64,000 nt of DNA from Symsagittifera roscoffensis (GCF_963678635.1 NC_087068.1:47631785-47695784), one strand, 5' to 3'; positions 11,591 through 22,320 are shown, numbered from the stretch's first letter. Program-made: numbers and translations. Notes: a model not told the origin generated them from the letters alone.

Positions 11591-12029
11591 TTGCCACGAA
11601 AATGTAACAGAGTATAAATGCATATAAACCAAACACAGGCTTGAAAAACAAGCACAGTTGGCCGAGTGGCTTAAGCTACAGTAACGCCGACTATACAGAT
11701 GCAGTGGGTGCGGGTTATAGTCCCTTCATACGCAGACCTTAAAACATGTAGATAAAAGGAGCTATAGCGCCATTTGACCTTTTTAACTGTTTTTTTTTCC
11801 GGTTCTAATTCGATTCAGCCTTGATTGAGGCTGACTGTCAAAAAGAGCAATTTGTCTCAAGGAAATTGTTTCTGGTTCTTGTGGCTAGCCGATTTGTACT
11901 GTTTTCGATGCAGATCATTGATGTTTTGATGTTATGTCCAACTGAAAAAAGTGCTGATTTAAGGATTTTTGGAGAGTTTATTTGCCGATGAATGCTCTCA
12001 TTAATTCAATCATTTGAACCTTCAGATTT
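11591..12029 (+). repeat. 5' LTR of BEL/Pao element
   Basis: It aligns along its length with 19,510-19,937, sharing GTAACAGAGTATAAATGCAT near the start and CATTAATTCAATCATTTGAA near the end. The early TATAAATG and TATAAACC boxes are plausible promoter elements. The two LTRs differ at many positions, which implies an old insertion. Confidence 0.85.
11652..11733 (+). other. tRNA-like sequence inside the 5' LTR
   Basis: TTGGCCGAGTGGCTTAAGC at about 11,657 is an excellent eukaryotic internal A box of the kind seen in tRNA-Ser/Leu. A degenerate B box (GGGTTATAGTCCC) follows at about 11,712. A possible anticodon-type stem (CCGACT with AGTGGG, one mismatch) lies between. The acceptor ends do not pair, so it is not a functional tRNA gene. 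The 3' LTR holds the same sequence. Confidence 0.6.
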
Positions 12030-12037
12030 GGACCTTT

Positions 12038-12054
12038 TGGCGCCCCACAAAGCG
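12038..12054 (+). promoter_or_regulatory. Primer-binding site of the BEL/Pao element
   Basis: TGGCGCCCCACAAAGCG follows the 5' LTR by 8 nt. It begins with TGG, the complement of a tRNA 3' CCA end, as expected for a minus-strand primer site. The primer tRNA was not identified. Confidence 0.65.
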
Positions 12055-12149
12055 AAAGAACACATGCATTGGAATATCCGTGCATTGGGCCGACAGTATT
12101 GCAGTGGACCGAGAAAACCCGTTTGGTCGAAAGTTATCATAGCTTACCC

Positions 12150-12425
12150 AGTCGGCCAAGTGTCCAGTTGGTCGAGTGTCCGAATAGCCGAAAGTCGTCA
12201 TAGTGAGCAGCTAGCCGAATTGACCAAAAGCCGCCACAGTGCTCAGTTGGCCGACAGCCGTCATAGTGAGCAGTTATCATATTTGGTTGAAATTCGCCCA
12301 GGGCTCAATTGGCCGTAATTCATCATAGTGCTCAGGCGGCTGAAAAATGTCACAGTGTGCAGCTAACCGAATCGGCTCAAAAACCTCAAAGTGTGCGGTT
12401 GGACGAGGAGCCTGCAAGCCGAAAG
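12150..12425 (+). repeat. Degenerate minisatellite in the BEL leader
   Basis: Variants of CATAGTGCTCAGTTGGCCGA recur roughly every 27-40 bp, seven or so times. They give open frames rich in S-R-H-S-E-Q-L-A. The repeats lie between the PBS and gag and are probably non-coding leader; the two overlapping open frames here (11,992-12,318 and 12,309-12,566) follow from the repeat. Confidence 0.65.
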
Positions 12426-12949
12426 ACGACAGAGCAGACTGGCGGAAGAGAGGCCTATTCAGGTGTCCTGATAGTTAACTTTTGGTCAAAATGGAGCTGT
12501 GTTTTTCTCGACACCCGAAGATTCGGATTTTTTCCCTGTGTAATCAAAACTGTAGGACTCTTATAGTTTAAAACTCTCATTTTGTTCTATAAATTTTTAT
12601 TTACGCTTTGCAATATGTTGAAAAGTTTTCCGCAAGCTAACACCTGATAATTTTTTTCAATACTCAAAGTTATTGGGCAGTTCCCTTGAACTGAAAATTC
12701 TTACAATCGGTAAGACAAACTGATTGACATTTTTTCTCGATATCAAAAAACGTGGGATATATGTGAAGGGAGTATGATTCCGTGAAATTGGAACATAGAC
12801 TAGAGGTACTGGAATAGTTTTTGGATTGGTTTATGACTCGAACCGGCTAATCAAAATTTTCCAAAACAATTTGTGAAAAAAGTTTTAGAAAATTCAAAAA
12901 ATCCTCAAAACGTCCCCAGAATTATGCAAAGATGTGCTGCGTGATGACA

Positions 12950-13265
12950 CCAACCTTATGTTAAGTGGTCGTGCAGGGAGATATCATGAAAACTAAGTTG
13001 AGCTTTTTTCATCCTCATGTTTCCTACGCGTGTGTTGTTGGAACTTAACCAATTTGCCTGATCCCCCCTCATCTTTGTGAAACTGAAAACCAGTTCGCTT
13101 CAAGTGTATCAAAGCCATTTTTTCCCGTCCGATTATTGACTTCGTAGCTTGACAGTAATTTTAGGTGGTCAGGTACGGTGATATTAAGTGGGTTTAGTTG
13201 AATTCTTTCATCCTCAGGTTTACTCCGTGTGTGTTGTTGGAGTTCAACCGACCTACTTCATTTTC
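12950..13265 (+). repeat. About 200-bp imperfect direct repeat in the BEL leader
   Basis: The block at about 12,966-13,066 recurs diverged at 13,163-13,260. Both share CTTTCATCCTCAGG/CTTTTTTCATCCTCATG-like text followed by GTGTGTTGTTGGA. It lies in non-coding leader sequence. Confidence 0.55.
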
Positions 13266-13479
13266 CAACCCCAATGGTACTTAGCGTAACGTGGTCAAGC
13301 AAAACTTAGCTGTCGCATAGGTCCCTTAAGTGTATGGTTTTCATTCTAGGACTTATTTCCTTGGATCACGCGCTTCGAAAACTTCCCGCTTCGTCCCAGG
13401 AGCGCGTGGAAGATAATTGCTTTACAAAGCCAGGTTTAAGTTTGAGCTTAAACGCTAGGGACTCTCAGAAAATATTACA

Positions 13480-15020
13480 GTACCACCTTCATCACTACTT
13501 GTTTCATCGTAACGACCTTGTATTTGGCACGACGCAATTATTAACTCGATAATTAGGCACCGCAGCAACAATAACCGCAAGCTGAGTAGTGAGCAACTTG
13601 TCAATTTGTTATTAAGGTATAGGACAAACATTCGTGCGATCGTATACTGTAGACGGAACGGAACCGAGGATATAGACGAAAGTTTAAGTTCAACAGATAT
13701 TCGCGTTCTGAACGTCGTCAAAGACTTTACATCTAATTTCTTGAGTACATTGAGAATAATAGTCGCACTACAAAATTGATAATGCTGTTTACAAATGTAA
13801 AATGACGTAAGCGAGATACTAATTAGGTTTGAAAAACAGAAAACCCTAAACGAATTACTGCTCAGCGAGGCCTTTGGCTTAAGGAAGTAACGGAAAAGAA
13901 CGAGAAAGTGATGCATGAAGCTTACAGTTACAAAATGAGCCTTGAACCTTAGTCGTTTTCAGCAACCGGCCTTACAGGGAGCAAGGGATCTTTAAAAAAC
14001 AAGGTCTGAGACATCCTGACGCTCGCACAAAACAAGAGACTCAGAAGCACAAGTATCCGAAAATAGGTCTAAGGTCTCTAACAACTCTAAGGAAAGTAGG
14101 AAACAAGAACCATATAAGTCTGCTAAGTCTGCTTCCACTCATCATATGCCGACTGTTCACACTAATTCATCAAGTGAGAAACGCCATGAGTTTGCTTTGA
14201 TAAAACGACGCCACGAGGAGCTGGAAAGCTGTATCAAGTATCTGTAAGGTTCAAAGAGCAAGAGAATTGTCTTAAGTGGTAACAAAGTCAGCTGGAACTA
14301 CAGCAATTGGCAGAAAATTATAAGAAAAATAACTGAAGTAAAAATGAAAGTGTTTGAACTTGAGAATAATTCATCTGAGGTTAGCGAGAAGGTAGCGTAA
14401 AGTAACTCGACAGGAGTAAGTCAATCTATTTCAAAAGTTGCAACCGGTCGGACTAATGCTTGGGTAGACTCTGTTAGTTCACAGGCACCTCCCGACAGTG
14501 CTAGTGCTTTAGGTTTGCAGGTCTTTCCATCCTGTGCCAATGTCGTCAGAACCGACGACTGCCGCCAACCTTGTTCATGCAATTAACACAAGTAAAAGTC
14601 ATAACCATGAGCACACATCATTGAGTGAACCTAGAATCCATAGTCATGGACATCGGGCTATGCCTCAATTTGGCAGTGAAAGTCTTTTGCCATTGCAAGC
14701 TTCTGTTCCATCTGTTTTTTCCAGTTAACAAAATGCAAGCTAGTGCACACGTGTTACCATCACCCTCTGCTGTTCCTTTACAAAACATGAGTTTAAACAT
14801 AACTAATGGTAGTTTTGCTAACGGGCAACCGAATACATTACCTGTCCCAATGTTACCGGCACAACCAGGTACTGGTTTTGTTTCTTTGTCAACTGTATTT
14901 GCTGTTCGTGACATCTCATCTTCTGGATTAAACCCACCGCCGGTTTTCTTTTCTGCACTCATTGCCATGCAGCGTCAGTCCAGACGCAACATTATGTTCC
15001 CTTTGTAACGCATACTATGT
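13480..15020 (+). pseudogene. BEL/Pao gag, N-terminal part and linker
   Basis: Broken plus-strand frames encode a leading hydrophilic segment (about 13,560-13,780) and a charged coiled-coil-like segment (about 14,180-14,400, including R-R-H-E-E-L-E). A Ser/Pro/Asn/His-rich linker follows (14,534-15,008; open frames of 64 and 127 codons in different frames). This is the usual layout upstream of the DUF1759-like Gag core. Several stops and frameshifts interrupt it. The minus-strand 153-codon frame at 13,916-13,455 overlaps it and is taken as a shadow. Confidence 0.55.
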
Positions 15021-15029
15021 CACCTAATA

Positions 15030-15745
15030 CCGTCTTTTGCTATTCCGAACCAGAGTTGCTCATCGGATCGACCTCTCTCCGCTCGTGAGTCGGCGGAATT
15101 GTTAATGCACAGCCGCAAAGATCAACTTTCTGAAACTGTCATACTTAAAAACACAAAGCAATTGCGGAGTTTAGTTATAGTCGCGTCATGTACAAGGATG
15201 CACTGGCAACCCTTCAAACGGAAGTTTGGGCAACCACACGCTATTGTTGGTGCTCATCTTGGTGAGTTGAATTTTTTTCCTCCACTTAAGATGCACAAAC
15301 CGGAAAACGTCATTAGTTTATCCTCTCCCATATCTGGCCTCATAGCAGTTTTGAAATCATTGTCATTGAACGATTATCTAAAAAATGTTAGCCTGTTAAA
15401 TCAAGCTGTAAGTAAACTTCCGCCGAACGCCAAGGAAGCTTGGTCAATGCATACTATTACCCATAATTGGCAGCGCCCAAAACACTTAGATTTCAATAAT
15501 TGGTTGAAAGAAAAGGCCGAGGGGTATGAGAGACTCCGTGTACTTGACTCTACGTCAAAAAAACGAGGAACCAGTTAAGCCAAAAACAACCAAAGTTTTT
15601 GCAGCAACTACCAAAGTAACTAGTAAAGCACAGGATAAGTCTAAGATTCCGCCGTGCGTTTTGTGTAAAGGTACTCATGCATTGTCGAACTGTGCTGTTT
15701 TTAAGGAAAAGAATGCTAATCAGCGAGCAAAATACGTAGCTTAAC
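15030..15745 (+). pseudogene. BEL/Pao gag core (DUF1759-like) and first zinc knuckle
   Basis: The 159-codon frame at 15,099-15,578 carries the BEL Gag core pattern: F-G-Q-P-H-A-I-V, then L-K-M-H-K-P-E-N-V-I-S-L-S, then K-L-P-P-N-A-K-E-A-W and F-N-N-W-L-K-E-K-A-E. After a frameshift, 15,526-15,744 gives C-V-L-C-K-G-T-H-A-L-S-N-C, a CCHC-type knuckle. Gag would package element RNA in cytoplasmic particles. This is one of the best-preserved parts of the element, yet still frameshifted. Confidence 0.85.
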
Positions 15746-16710
15746 AGAAACTCAGTTTCGCTTGCCTTAATGGTAATCATAGTTTCCGGCATTGTTCTAG
15801 AGCTACAAAACGCCGGAAGCCAGAGTCCGATAGCACACATAATGTCTCATTCCATGGAGCCGAGAAATTATTTCCTCGGAAGGACAATGCGAATGTCTCA
15901 AGAAAGACTGGAGCAAACCAGTCCAAGGAGATTACAAACAATTCCACCCACGCCGCTTTTAGTGATGTACATGACATTGAGCCGTCTAAAGGGTTGTTAC
16001 CAATTGCAACACTTGGTGTGTCCTGACGTTGGTTCTTTGTGATAGTGCATCGACACACTCACGGCTTAGTAAGGTAGTCCGCTAACTTGTCAATTAGTGG
16101 TTTCAATTCAACCATCGTTGTTGAGACTCAGAGGGTCAAGTTTACAGTTTCCTCTGAAACGGTTAATAGAGAGTTCGTAGTCCCTTTTTCTGCATATAAT
16201 AAAGACAATATTCGTACTGGTTCCGAGTTTATCAATTTTGCTGAATTGCAGAATAAATATCCACAATTAACACCTATTAAGCCCACTCAATACACTTATG
16301 AGGACGTTGAACTTATTAAAGGACATATTTACAACCACGCCGTTAGACTCATCGAGTTCATCTTGGGAGATGATAAAAAATCATCTTGTTCCGTTCGCCT
16401 ACTGATAGGTTGGGTCGTAAGTGGTCCGTTTCCGCTGTCCGTTGGTTCTACTTCTTCATGTTTCAAGTATGTTATTGAGGATTCCTCTTTGACTGACGAG
16501 ATAAAATCCTTATACGAGCTGCAATCTTATGGTGCTTTCAAACACGTCGACGCCCGTTCCGCCTCGGATAAACATGATTTATCTATCGTTAATTCTGAAA
16601 CCGTTCACAATGGCGAAAGATACATTGTGCTTATACTTTGGATTGATAGTAATGTCAGTCTACCAAACAATTATTACACGTCACTCGCCCAAATTAAAAA
16701 AATTGGATAG
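15746..16710 (+). pseudogene. BEL/Pao second zinc knuckle and aspartyl protease (A17-like) region
   Basis: A damaged second knuckle (C-L-N-G-N-H-S-F-R-H-C) lies at about 15,760-15,800. The protease start at about 16,000-16,080 has D-S-A-S where an active site D-S/T-G-S/A is expected, so the catalytic motif looks altered. The 207-codon frame 16,087-16,710 is then clean. It shows the family's E-L-I-K-G-H-I-Y-N-H and L-I-G-W-V-V-S-G-P blocks, characteristic of the Pao region between protease and RT. The mature enzyme would cleave Gag-Pol. Confidence 0.8.
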
Positions 16711-17440
16711 TGAAGAGCCTGAACTTTACTCAGAGAGGACATTAGGAAAGGCTATGTCGTTACTGTCATACCGCATGATCCACGTAAGCGTTCCGATCGC
16801 GAGTGGTGTCTTCCGCACCATCCCGTCGTAAATTCGAATAAGCCGGGTAAGGTGCGCTGCATCCTTAATGCGGCTTCTAATTTTCACAGCACACCCTTAA
16901 ATAAGTCCTTATTGCTGGGTCCGGACCTACTCCAAAATTTAATTTTTGTTTTTTACTCCAAAATTTAATTTTTGTACTCTTGCGGTTCCGTCAACACAAA
17001 AACGCCGTCTCCGCGGATATAGAGGGTGTGCTCCTCCAGGTAGGAGTCCTTGCCCGCGATCAAGTTTCGCTCCGTTTTTTGTGGCGGGAGGATAACACTT
17101 CCAATGTGGTAGTTCACCAGTACACTCGCCATATATTCGGAAATTTGTAACGATGCCGAACAATCATCGCATGTCTTATGTCTTAAGTGGGACCATGTGA
17201 AAGACACATTGGTTGTTAGCAGAGGCGTGAATAGTCCTCTCGATAAGCCAATTACTCAACGAACCGTCTTGAGTTTCGTCTCTTCTGTGTTTGACCCTGT
17301 TGGATTAAAAGCTCCATACACAGTTAGGATCCTTCTTTGGCTTAAAGATGTTTGAAAAATCTGTGGCCAAAGTTGGGAAGACGAATTGCCGGCAGACATA
17401 AGAAATACATTTCTCGAGTGGGCACTCCGGTCTCCCACTT
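16690..17440 (+). pseudogene. BEL/Pao reverse transcriptase with the catalytic loop deleted
   Basis: Frames at 16,690-16,930 match the RT fingers (P-E-L-Y-S-E, then H-P-V-V-N, then G-K-V-R-C-I-L-N-A-A-S-N). A 24-bp unit is duplicated at 16,931-16,978. At 16,990-17,140 the palm start is seen (A-D-I-E-G-V-L-L-Q-V, D-Q-V-S-L-R-F-L-W-R, Y-T-R-H-I-F-G). The sequence then jumps to the post-palm L-K-W-D-H-V-K-D-T-L and on to V-F-D-P-V-G-L-K-A-P-Y. The Y-x-D-D segment expected between H-I-F-G and L-K-W-D is missing. Confidence 0.75.
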
Positions 17441-18100
17441 TTAGGACAATTGACTATTCCCCGCTGTTACTTCGCAGAACTTTTGGATCAAATTGATCTC
17501 CACATGTTTGGTGATAGCTCGGAGGACGTTTTCTGTGCAGTTGGGTTTGTGCGTTCGCGACTCTTGAGCTCGCACAAAACTCAAATATCCTTCATCTTTG
17601 TTAAAGCTCGCGTTGCGACCATGAAAGCGATATCTATACCAAAGCTAGAGCTGCTCGCCACACGACTGAAAGATGATATACTGATAGCCCTTACTGTGGG
17701 AATTAATCACTTCTACAAAAGGACAGATAGTAATACAGTTTTGCAGTGGCTAAACGCTAAGGGCGTCGGCGAAATCCTCGAATCGACCACTATTGATGAG
17801 TGGCACCATATTCTGTCGGCTATCATCCAGCTGATACCTGTACACGGGGGATTTATTTAAAAGCCGTCACAGATAGCAGCTGTGTTTTTGGTCCGAGCGT
17901 TCTCAGTACTACTGATTGGCCGTTTATACCATACGAGTGTGTGATCATTAAAATTCGTCTGAAGGGTCCTTTGTATGTCGATGATTGCTTGGAGACATCA
18001 TCTTCCTTCGACACCGATGTCACATCCATCAAACATCCGAACACGGGTTCAATTGGGGAAGGTTTAGTTCCTTTATGTGATATAAAAGAGTTGTCGCTTT
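17440..18100 (+). pseudogene. BEL/Pao RNase H-like domain and connector
   Basis: The 136-codon frame 17,450-17,860 begins I-P-R-C-Y-F and shows M-F-G-D-S-S-E-D-V-F, V-K-A-R-V-A-T-M-K, S-I-P-K-L-E-L-L-A and T-D-S-N-T-V-L-Q-W-L. This is the order of the Pao RNase H-like domain, with acidic residues at D-S, E-L and D-S. The next frame (17,800-18,108) carries H-P-A-D-T-C-T-R-G, the linker motif preceding integrase. A frameshift separates the two. Confidence 0.8.
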
Positions 18101-19500
18101 ATGATTGAGATGCTGCCTTCGCATAAGCATTTGCGCGTTAAGCACTTAAGGATCACCGACCCTACTGAACTTGATTTTGCCAAAAACAAACTAATTCATC
18201 TTGCTCAGATGGAATCCTTACCTGTTGAGTTGAAAACACTAACCACTGGCAAACCTATTAAGAATAGTAGTAAAACTGCCACAAACTCTCCATTCATTGG
18301 TCCTGCTGTTATCAATCGTTCCAACGGACGGGTCGTTCGCTTAGTGAATATCAAGTTTGATACTAAGCAACTAATACCCATTTTTACTCGACGCCCGACA
18401 TACCCTAATTCGCTTGTTGGCCCGCAGCCACCAGCATAAGCACTTTCATCAGGGCTTAGCCCTCCGTTTTAAATATGAAAAACTTGGGTTGCGTCGACTA
18501 CTTCGGTCTATCGAAAACCAATGTGAAATATGCCGTAAACGCAAAGCGAGTACCATCCAGCCAATTAAGTCCGATTTACCTGTCAAACCTCTCATATATA
18601 AGCAACCACCCTTTAATCATACGGATGTGTATTCCTTTGGACCGTTTTAGGTTCCGGTTTGCAGAACCACTGAAAAAGATGGGAATTCCTTTTCACTTGA
18701 CTCACCACCAGGGCTGTTCATCTTGAGATTGTACCATTTCTGGACACTAGTTCTTGTGTCATGAGCATTGAACGGTTCATTGCGCGTCGTGGTACGTCAA
18801 GTACGATCTAGTCGGATAGCGGCACGAACTTCATTGGTACGGAAAAGGAATTACTTGTCTGCATCAATAATTCAAACGGCATGGGTCCGACCAATTTTGC
18901 ACACAAAAGTGTTGCTTGGAAATTTAACCCGCCAGGCGCACCCCTTTATAGCGGCTCCTGGGAGCACCTCGTCTGTAGCGTGAAACGCGTGCTTTATGAT
19001 ATAACAGGCAGTAGGCGAGTTACTGAAGAAGTCATAGGAACAACACTCTGCTCAGTTGAGCATGCTCTGAATTCGAGATCAATCACTCCCGTTAGTACTG
19101 ATTCACGTGAGTAAGAAGCGTTAACGTCGAACCACTTTTTGCTTGGACAACAAGCCACAAGTTTTTTTGCTTTTTCCTGGGAAGCACTTCGACCACAAGA
19201 AAAGATACGTGCGAGCGCAGTCGTATGCTAACGCTATTTAATCTCGTTGGCTCCGAGAATATGTTCCCTCACTGGATAAGAGTGTAAAGTGGCACAATCA
19301 TTTTGACTTCACGCTCAAGACAGGCGATCTCGTATGGGTGATTGAGCCCGATAGTCCGCGTGGGTACTACCCCCTCGCCCGAATCGTTAAGCTACACTAT
19401 GGACCGGACAGTTGCGCAGGATCCGCCCTTGATAATACCGCAACGCGTGAACTCACTCGGGCTACCGTTAGGCTCGCTCTTGTTCTTTTTTCTTCAGGGG
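18101..19500 (+). pseudogene. BEL/Pao integrase
   Basis: The N-terminal domain is at about 18,100-18,650, with H-K-H-F-H-Q-G and C-E-I-C-R-K-R-K-A (zinc-binding). The DDE core has H-T-D-V-Y-S-F-G-P (first Asp, 18,624), S-D-S-G-T-N-F-I-G (second Asp, 18,815) and G-S-W-E-H-L-V (Glu, 18,962). A C-terminal part follows with N-H-F-L-L-G and, at about 19,320-19,400, G-D-L-V-W-V-I-E and Y-P-L-A-R-I-V. All three catalytic acidic residues survive at codon level, but they sit in different frames because of several frameshifts. The region ends just before the polypurine tract. Confidence 0.85.
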
Positions 19501-19509
19501 TTGAGAAAA
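19497..19509 (+). promoter_or_regulatory. Polypurine tract of the BEL/Pao element
   Basis: GGGGTTGAGAAAA lies immediately upstream of the 3' LTR, the expected position of the plus-strand primer. It contains two pyrimidines, which weakens the call. Confidence 0.45.
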
Positions 19510-19937
19510 TTGCATTGCAAATGTAACAGAGTATAAATGCATATAAACCAAACACAAGCTTGAATATGATTGAAACGAAAAAATAAAAAAGCACAGTTGC
19601 CCGAGTGGCCTAAGCTACAGTAACGCCGACTACTTGTCAGTTGGATCGGGTTCGAATCCACCATACGCAGACCTTAAACATGTAGACCAGAGGGGCTATA
19701 GCCCCACTTGACCTTTTTTAAAGCACAACTTGACAGGCTGACAGTCAAAAAGAAATTTGTCTCAAGGACATTATTAGGGGTTTTTATGTCTAGCTTGCTC
19801 CGATTTGTACCGTTTTCGAGGCAGAGTAGTGTTTTGATGTGATGTCCAAACAAAATTCGTGCTGATTTATGGATTTTTGGAGAGTTCATTTGCTGATAAA
19901 TGCCTCCATTAATTCAATCATTTGAACTTTCAGATTT
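19510..19937 (+). repeat. 3' LTR of BEL/Pao element
   Basis: Direct repeat of 11,591-12,029. Differences include a short A-rich insertion before the tRNA-like sequence (about 19,563-19,590) and a shorter stretch after it. Confidence 0.85.
19591..19669 (+). other. tRNA-like sequence inside the 3' LTR
   Basis: A box TTGCCCGAGTGGCC at about 19,597 and a perfect B box GGGTTCGAATCC at 19,648-19,659. Between them CCGACT and AGTTGG can form a 6-bp stem with a 7-nt loop, like an anticodon arm. The acceptor stem does not pair. The B box here is better preserved than in the 5' LTR. Confidence 0.65.
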
Positions 19938-20560
19938 TACTGACTAACGGAGTTTAGGCGCACAGTTATTAGATTTTATATGTAAGCTGTAATTTTATTT
20001 TCTTTTTTTCTAATGACTGTTTGAGCATTTTCTTGAATGGTTATTTGAAAGTTTCTGTGGCGATTGTGTGAAAAGTTCTTGAGGGGCCTTTAGAAAAGTT
20101 TCGATTGTTTGAATATTACCAATTACTATTATAATAGAATAATTACTACTTTTAAGGTTTGATCTTGAATAGATATTTCTGTAACAACTCTTGCGGCTAT
20201 AAGCACGGCCCTATCTGGTTTGTGTATCACAAAAAGAATTTATTCGATCTGGGTAACTTTCTTGAAAGCCGTTAATGCATGAAGATTAAGATCTGTTGTT
20301 GTTAAAGTGAGATTAAAATGGTTTGCTTGAATTAATTTTACTTTGAATGTTTCTGTTCTGTAAAATGTTAATCTGTTATCAAGTAATGAGAAAAAGATTT
20401 ACTTGATTCTTTGTGTCGTGATGGTTACGCGATTTATTCTGTTGTTTTTTCTGCTTTCGGTCGTTTTTTTTTTCTGAAATTTTACAATGAGGATTTTCTT
20501 TTGTAATTTGGTTTCTTTTCGTATACATTAAGTTTCTTTGTTATATTTTCTGCTAACTCA
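19938..20560. other. No recognisable gene
   Basis: AT-rich sequence between the BEL 3' LTR and the minus-strand gag remnant. It is presumably part of the interrupted Ty3 element, but I see no convincing domain. Confidence 0.4.
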
Positions 20561-20564
20561 CAAT

Positions 20565-21234
20565 CTAAATGACAAACACGTATCGTAGTTTTAAGTTTCC
20601 TGTTTTTTCCAGTGTGATTGTGGTTTCTGCTTGATCTAATTTGTCTATGATTTTCAAAAAGATATCGAGTTCACGGATTGACGAGAGATTTGATGCTTCT
20701 TTCTTTACTGCTACTTTTCTTGTTTGCGGTGGTTTGCCTTGTTTTTTCATTATCGTGGTTATTCGGGGAACATGCCTTTTTACCATGTTTCTATTGCTAT
20801 AGCAAGTTTTTTCGTTTCGAAATGTTTTGTTTTGTAGTTTACGCGTTTTGTTACATAAAACACATTCACATTATTTATTTGTTTCTATTTTGTCAAAAAT
20901 TCTTGTCTGAAGGTTTCCAACCTGATTGAATTTCTCTTGATAAGACTGATAACTTTTTTTTAGTTGCTCTGTCGAGTGTAATTTGTATCAGAGCAGTGCG
21001 TCTATGAATCCAATTTTGATTAAGAGGTGTGTTTATAGGCTCTGAACCTATGATTAAAATCAATTTCGCTGTAATAGCATTTGAGCTCTCTTCAATTGAA
21101 ACTTTACGGTCTGTTCCTCTGAAAACAATTAGTGGTTCATTTGATGCGATGGATGATCCTTCCATGAGGTTTGGACTTATCGTCATTTGAAGTGTTTCTG
21201 CTGTGTTACGTATTTGGGTAAAGTAGGTTTTCAT
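20565..21234 (-). pseudogene. Gag remnant of the interrupted Ty3-like element
   Basis: Two minus-strand frames (21,234-20,893, 113 codons; 20,786-20,565, 73 codons) join through a frame containing C-E-C-V-L-C-N-K-T-R and further Cys/Lys/Arg residues at about 20,860-20,790. This looks like a decayed nucleocapsid with zinc knuckles whose Cys/His spacing is now partly lost. The strand and the order (gag here, linker at 11.5 kb, pol below) fit one Ty3 element split by the BEL insertion. Family assignment is tentative. Confidence 0.4.
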
Positions 21235-21349
21235 AATTTTTATGTCGTTGAAAGGAAAACGACAATTTTGTAAGTGTTTGCGGAGAAGTCATAGTTATTT
21301 GCAAAATAGTTTTCATTTGTTTTTTAGTCATCTAAAATTGTTTCTTTAA

Positions 21350-22320
21350 TATCGGTCTATGTGTTTGCTAATCCAGAAGTGAGTTTTTTGGAAAAAAGGT
21401 TTGTTCAGCTGTTGGTTTTAATGTTGATTGTGGTAACAGAAGGGAATTTTTATTATGTGGTGTTGTGGCTGTAGAGTGAATAAGTGAGCTACTTTGTTGT
21501 AGTTTTACTGATTTTGTTGTAACTATTTTTTTGTGAACAAAATGCGATATTGAAAATTTGTTGCTCTATTCAGGTTTTATCGTGTACTCACGATTGGGGA
21601 ATTTAGACTACTGTCAGCTGTCCTATGGTGAAACAATGAAGTGTAATTTAATGGCGTTTTATATGTTGTTAGTTTTTAATTACTGAAACAGTTTGAATTG
21701 CTAAGCTAGATATATCAATTGGTATGTCAAGAAACATTGTGTTGACATTCAGGGTCCCATGCATAATCTGTATCATCTGCCAAAAATGTGTTTGTCACGG
21801 TGTATATCAAACATTTTTTCTTGATTGCTCAATGGGGTCTAGTTTGTGTTGAAAAAAAAACTTTTATAAACCAGGCTAATATTTAATATTTTTTCATCGT
21901 CGACTTTTTTTGTGAGTTTTTATAACCGTTAAATTTTTGCAAAATGCAATGAAAATTTCTGAGAATATATTTTTTTCAGTTCTCAATGTTGAATGTTTGT
22001 GGTGGAGATGTATGAAGTATTTCAACTGTATCTATACTATTGTTTGCGAAGAAATAATTGCTATGATTGCAAGTTTTGTTTTTAGCCTACTAAAAGTTAT
22101 ATATTTTTTTGGTTATCGGTCTATGTGTTTGATAATCCATAAATGAGTATTAAGGAAAAAAGATTGTTTAGCTGTTTAATTTAATGTTGATTGTGGGAAC
22201 GGAGCGTTTTTCCTATTATGTGGTGGTGTAGTTGTAGGGTGAAAAGGTGAGCTACTTTGTTGACTTGTTACAAGTTTTGTTCCAACTATTTCTCCGACTG
22301 TAAATTGCGATGGTGTTTCA
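21350..22320. repeat. Diverged direct repeat, about 210 bp, 770 bp apart
   Basis: Sequence at 21,350-21,560 recurs at 22,113-22,320, with shared blocks ATCGGTCTATGTGTTTG, ATTATGTGGTG and GTGAGCTACTTTGTTG. No gene was seen between. Confidence 0.65.

Larger units (their letters stand above)
11591..19937 (+). mobile_element. BEL/Pao LTR retrotransposon, degenerate, about 8.35 kb
   Basis: Two direct repeats of about 430 bp (11,591-12,029 and 19,510-19,937) flank a plus-strand gag-protease-RT-RNase H-integrase series of BEL/Pao type. A primer-binding-like TGGCGCCCCACAA begins 8 nt after the 5' LTR (12,038), and a purine-rich tract (GGGGTTGAGAAAA, 19,497-19,509) precedes the 3' LTR. Every domain is recognisable, but many frameshifts and stops and a deletion of the RT catalytic loop make it non-functional. 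It interrupts a minus-strand Ty3 element, with pol at 0-11.5 kb and gag at 20.6-21.2 kb. I see no target-site duplication, and LTR ends are uncertain by about 10 bp. Confidence 0.9.

Noticed and set aside
11652-11733. Functional tRNA gene
   Set aside because: Acceptor arms do not pair and the B box is degenerate in this copy; reported as tRNA-like only.
13455-13916. 153-codon minus-strand frame
   Set aside because: Overlaps BEL gag in the opposite direction and has no recognisable domain; taken as a shadow frame.
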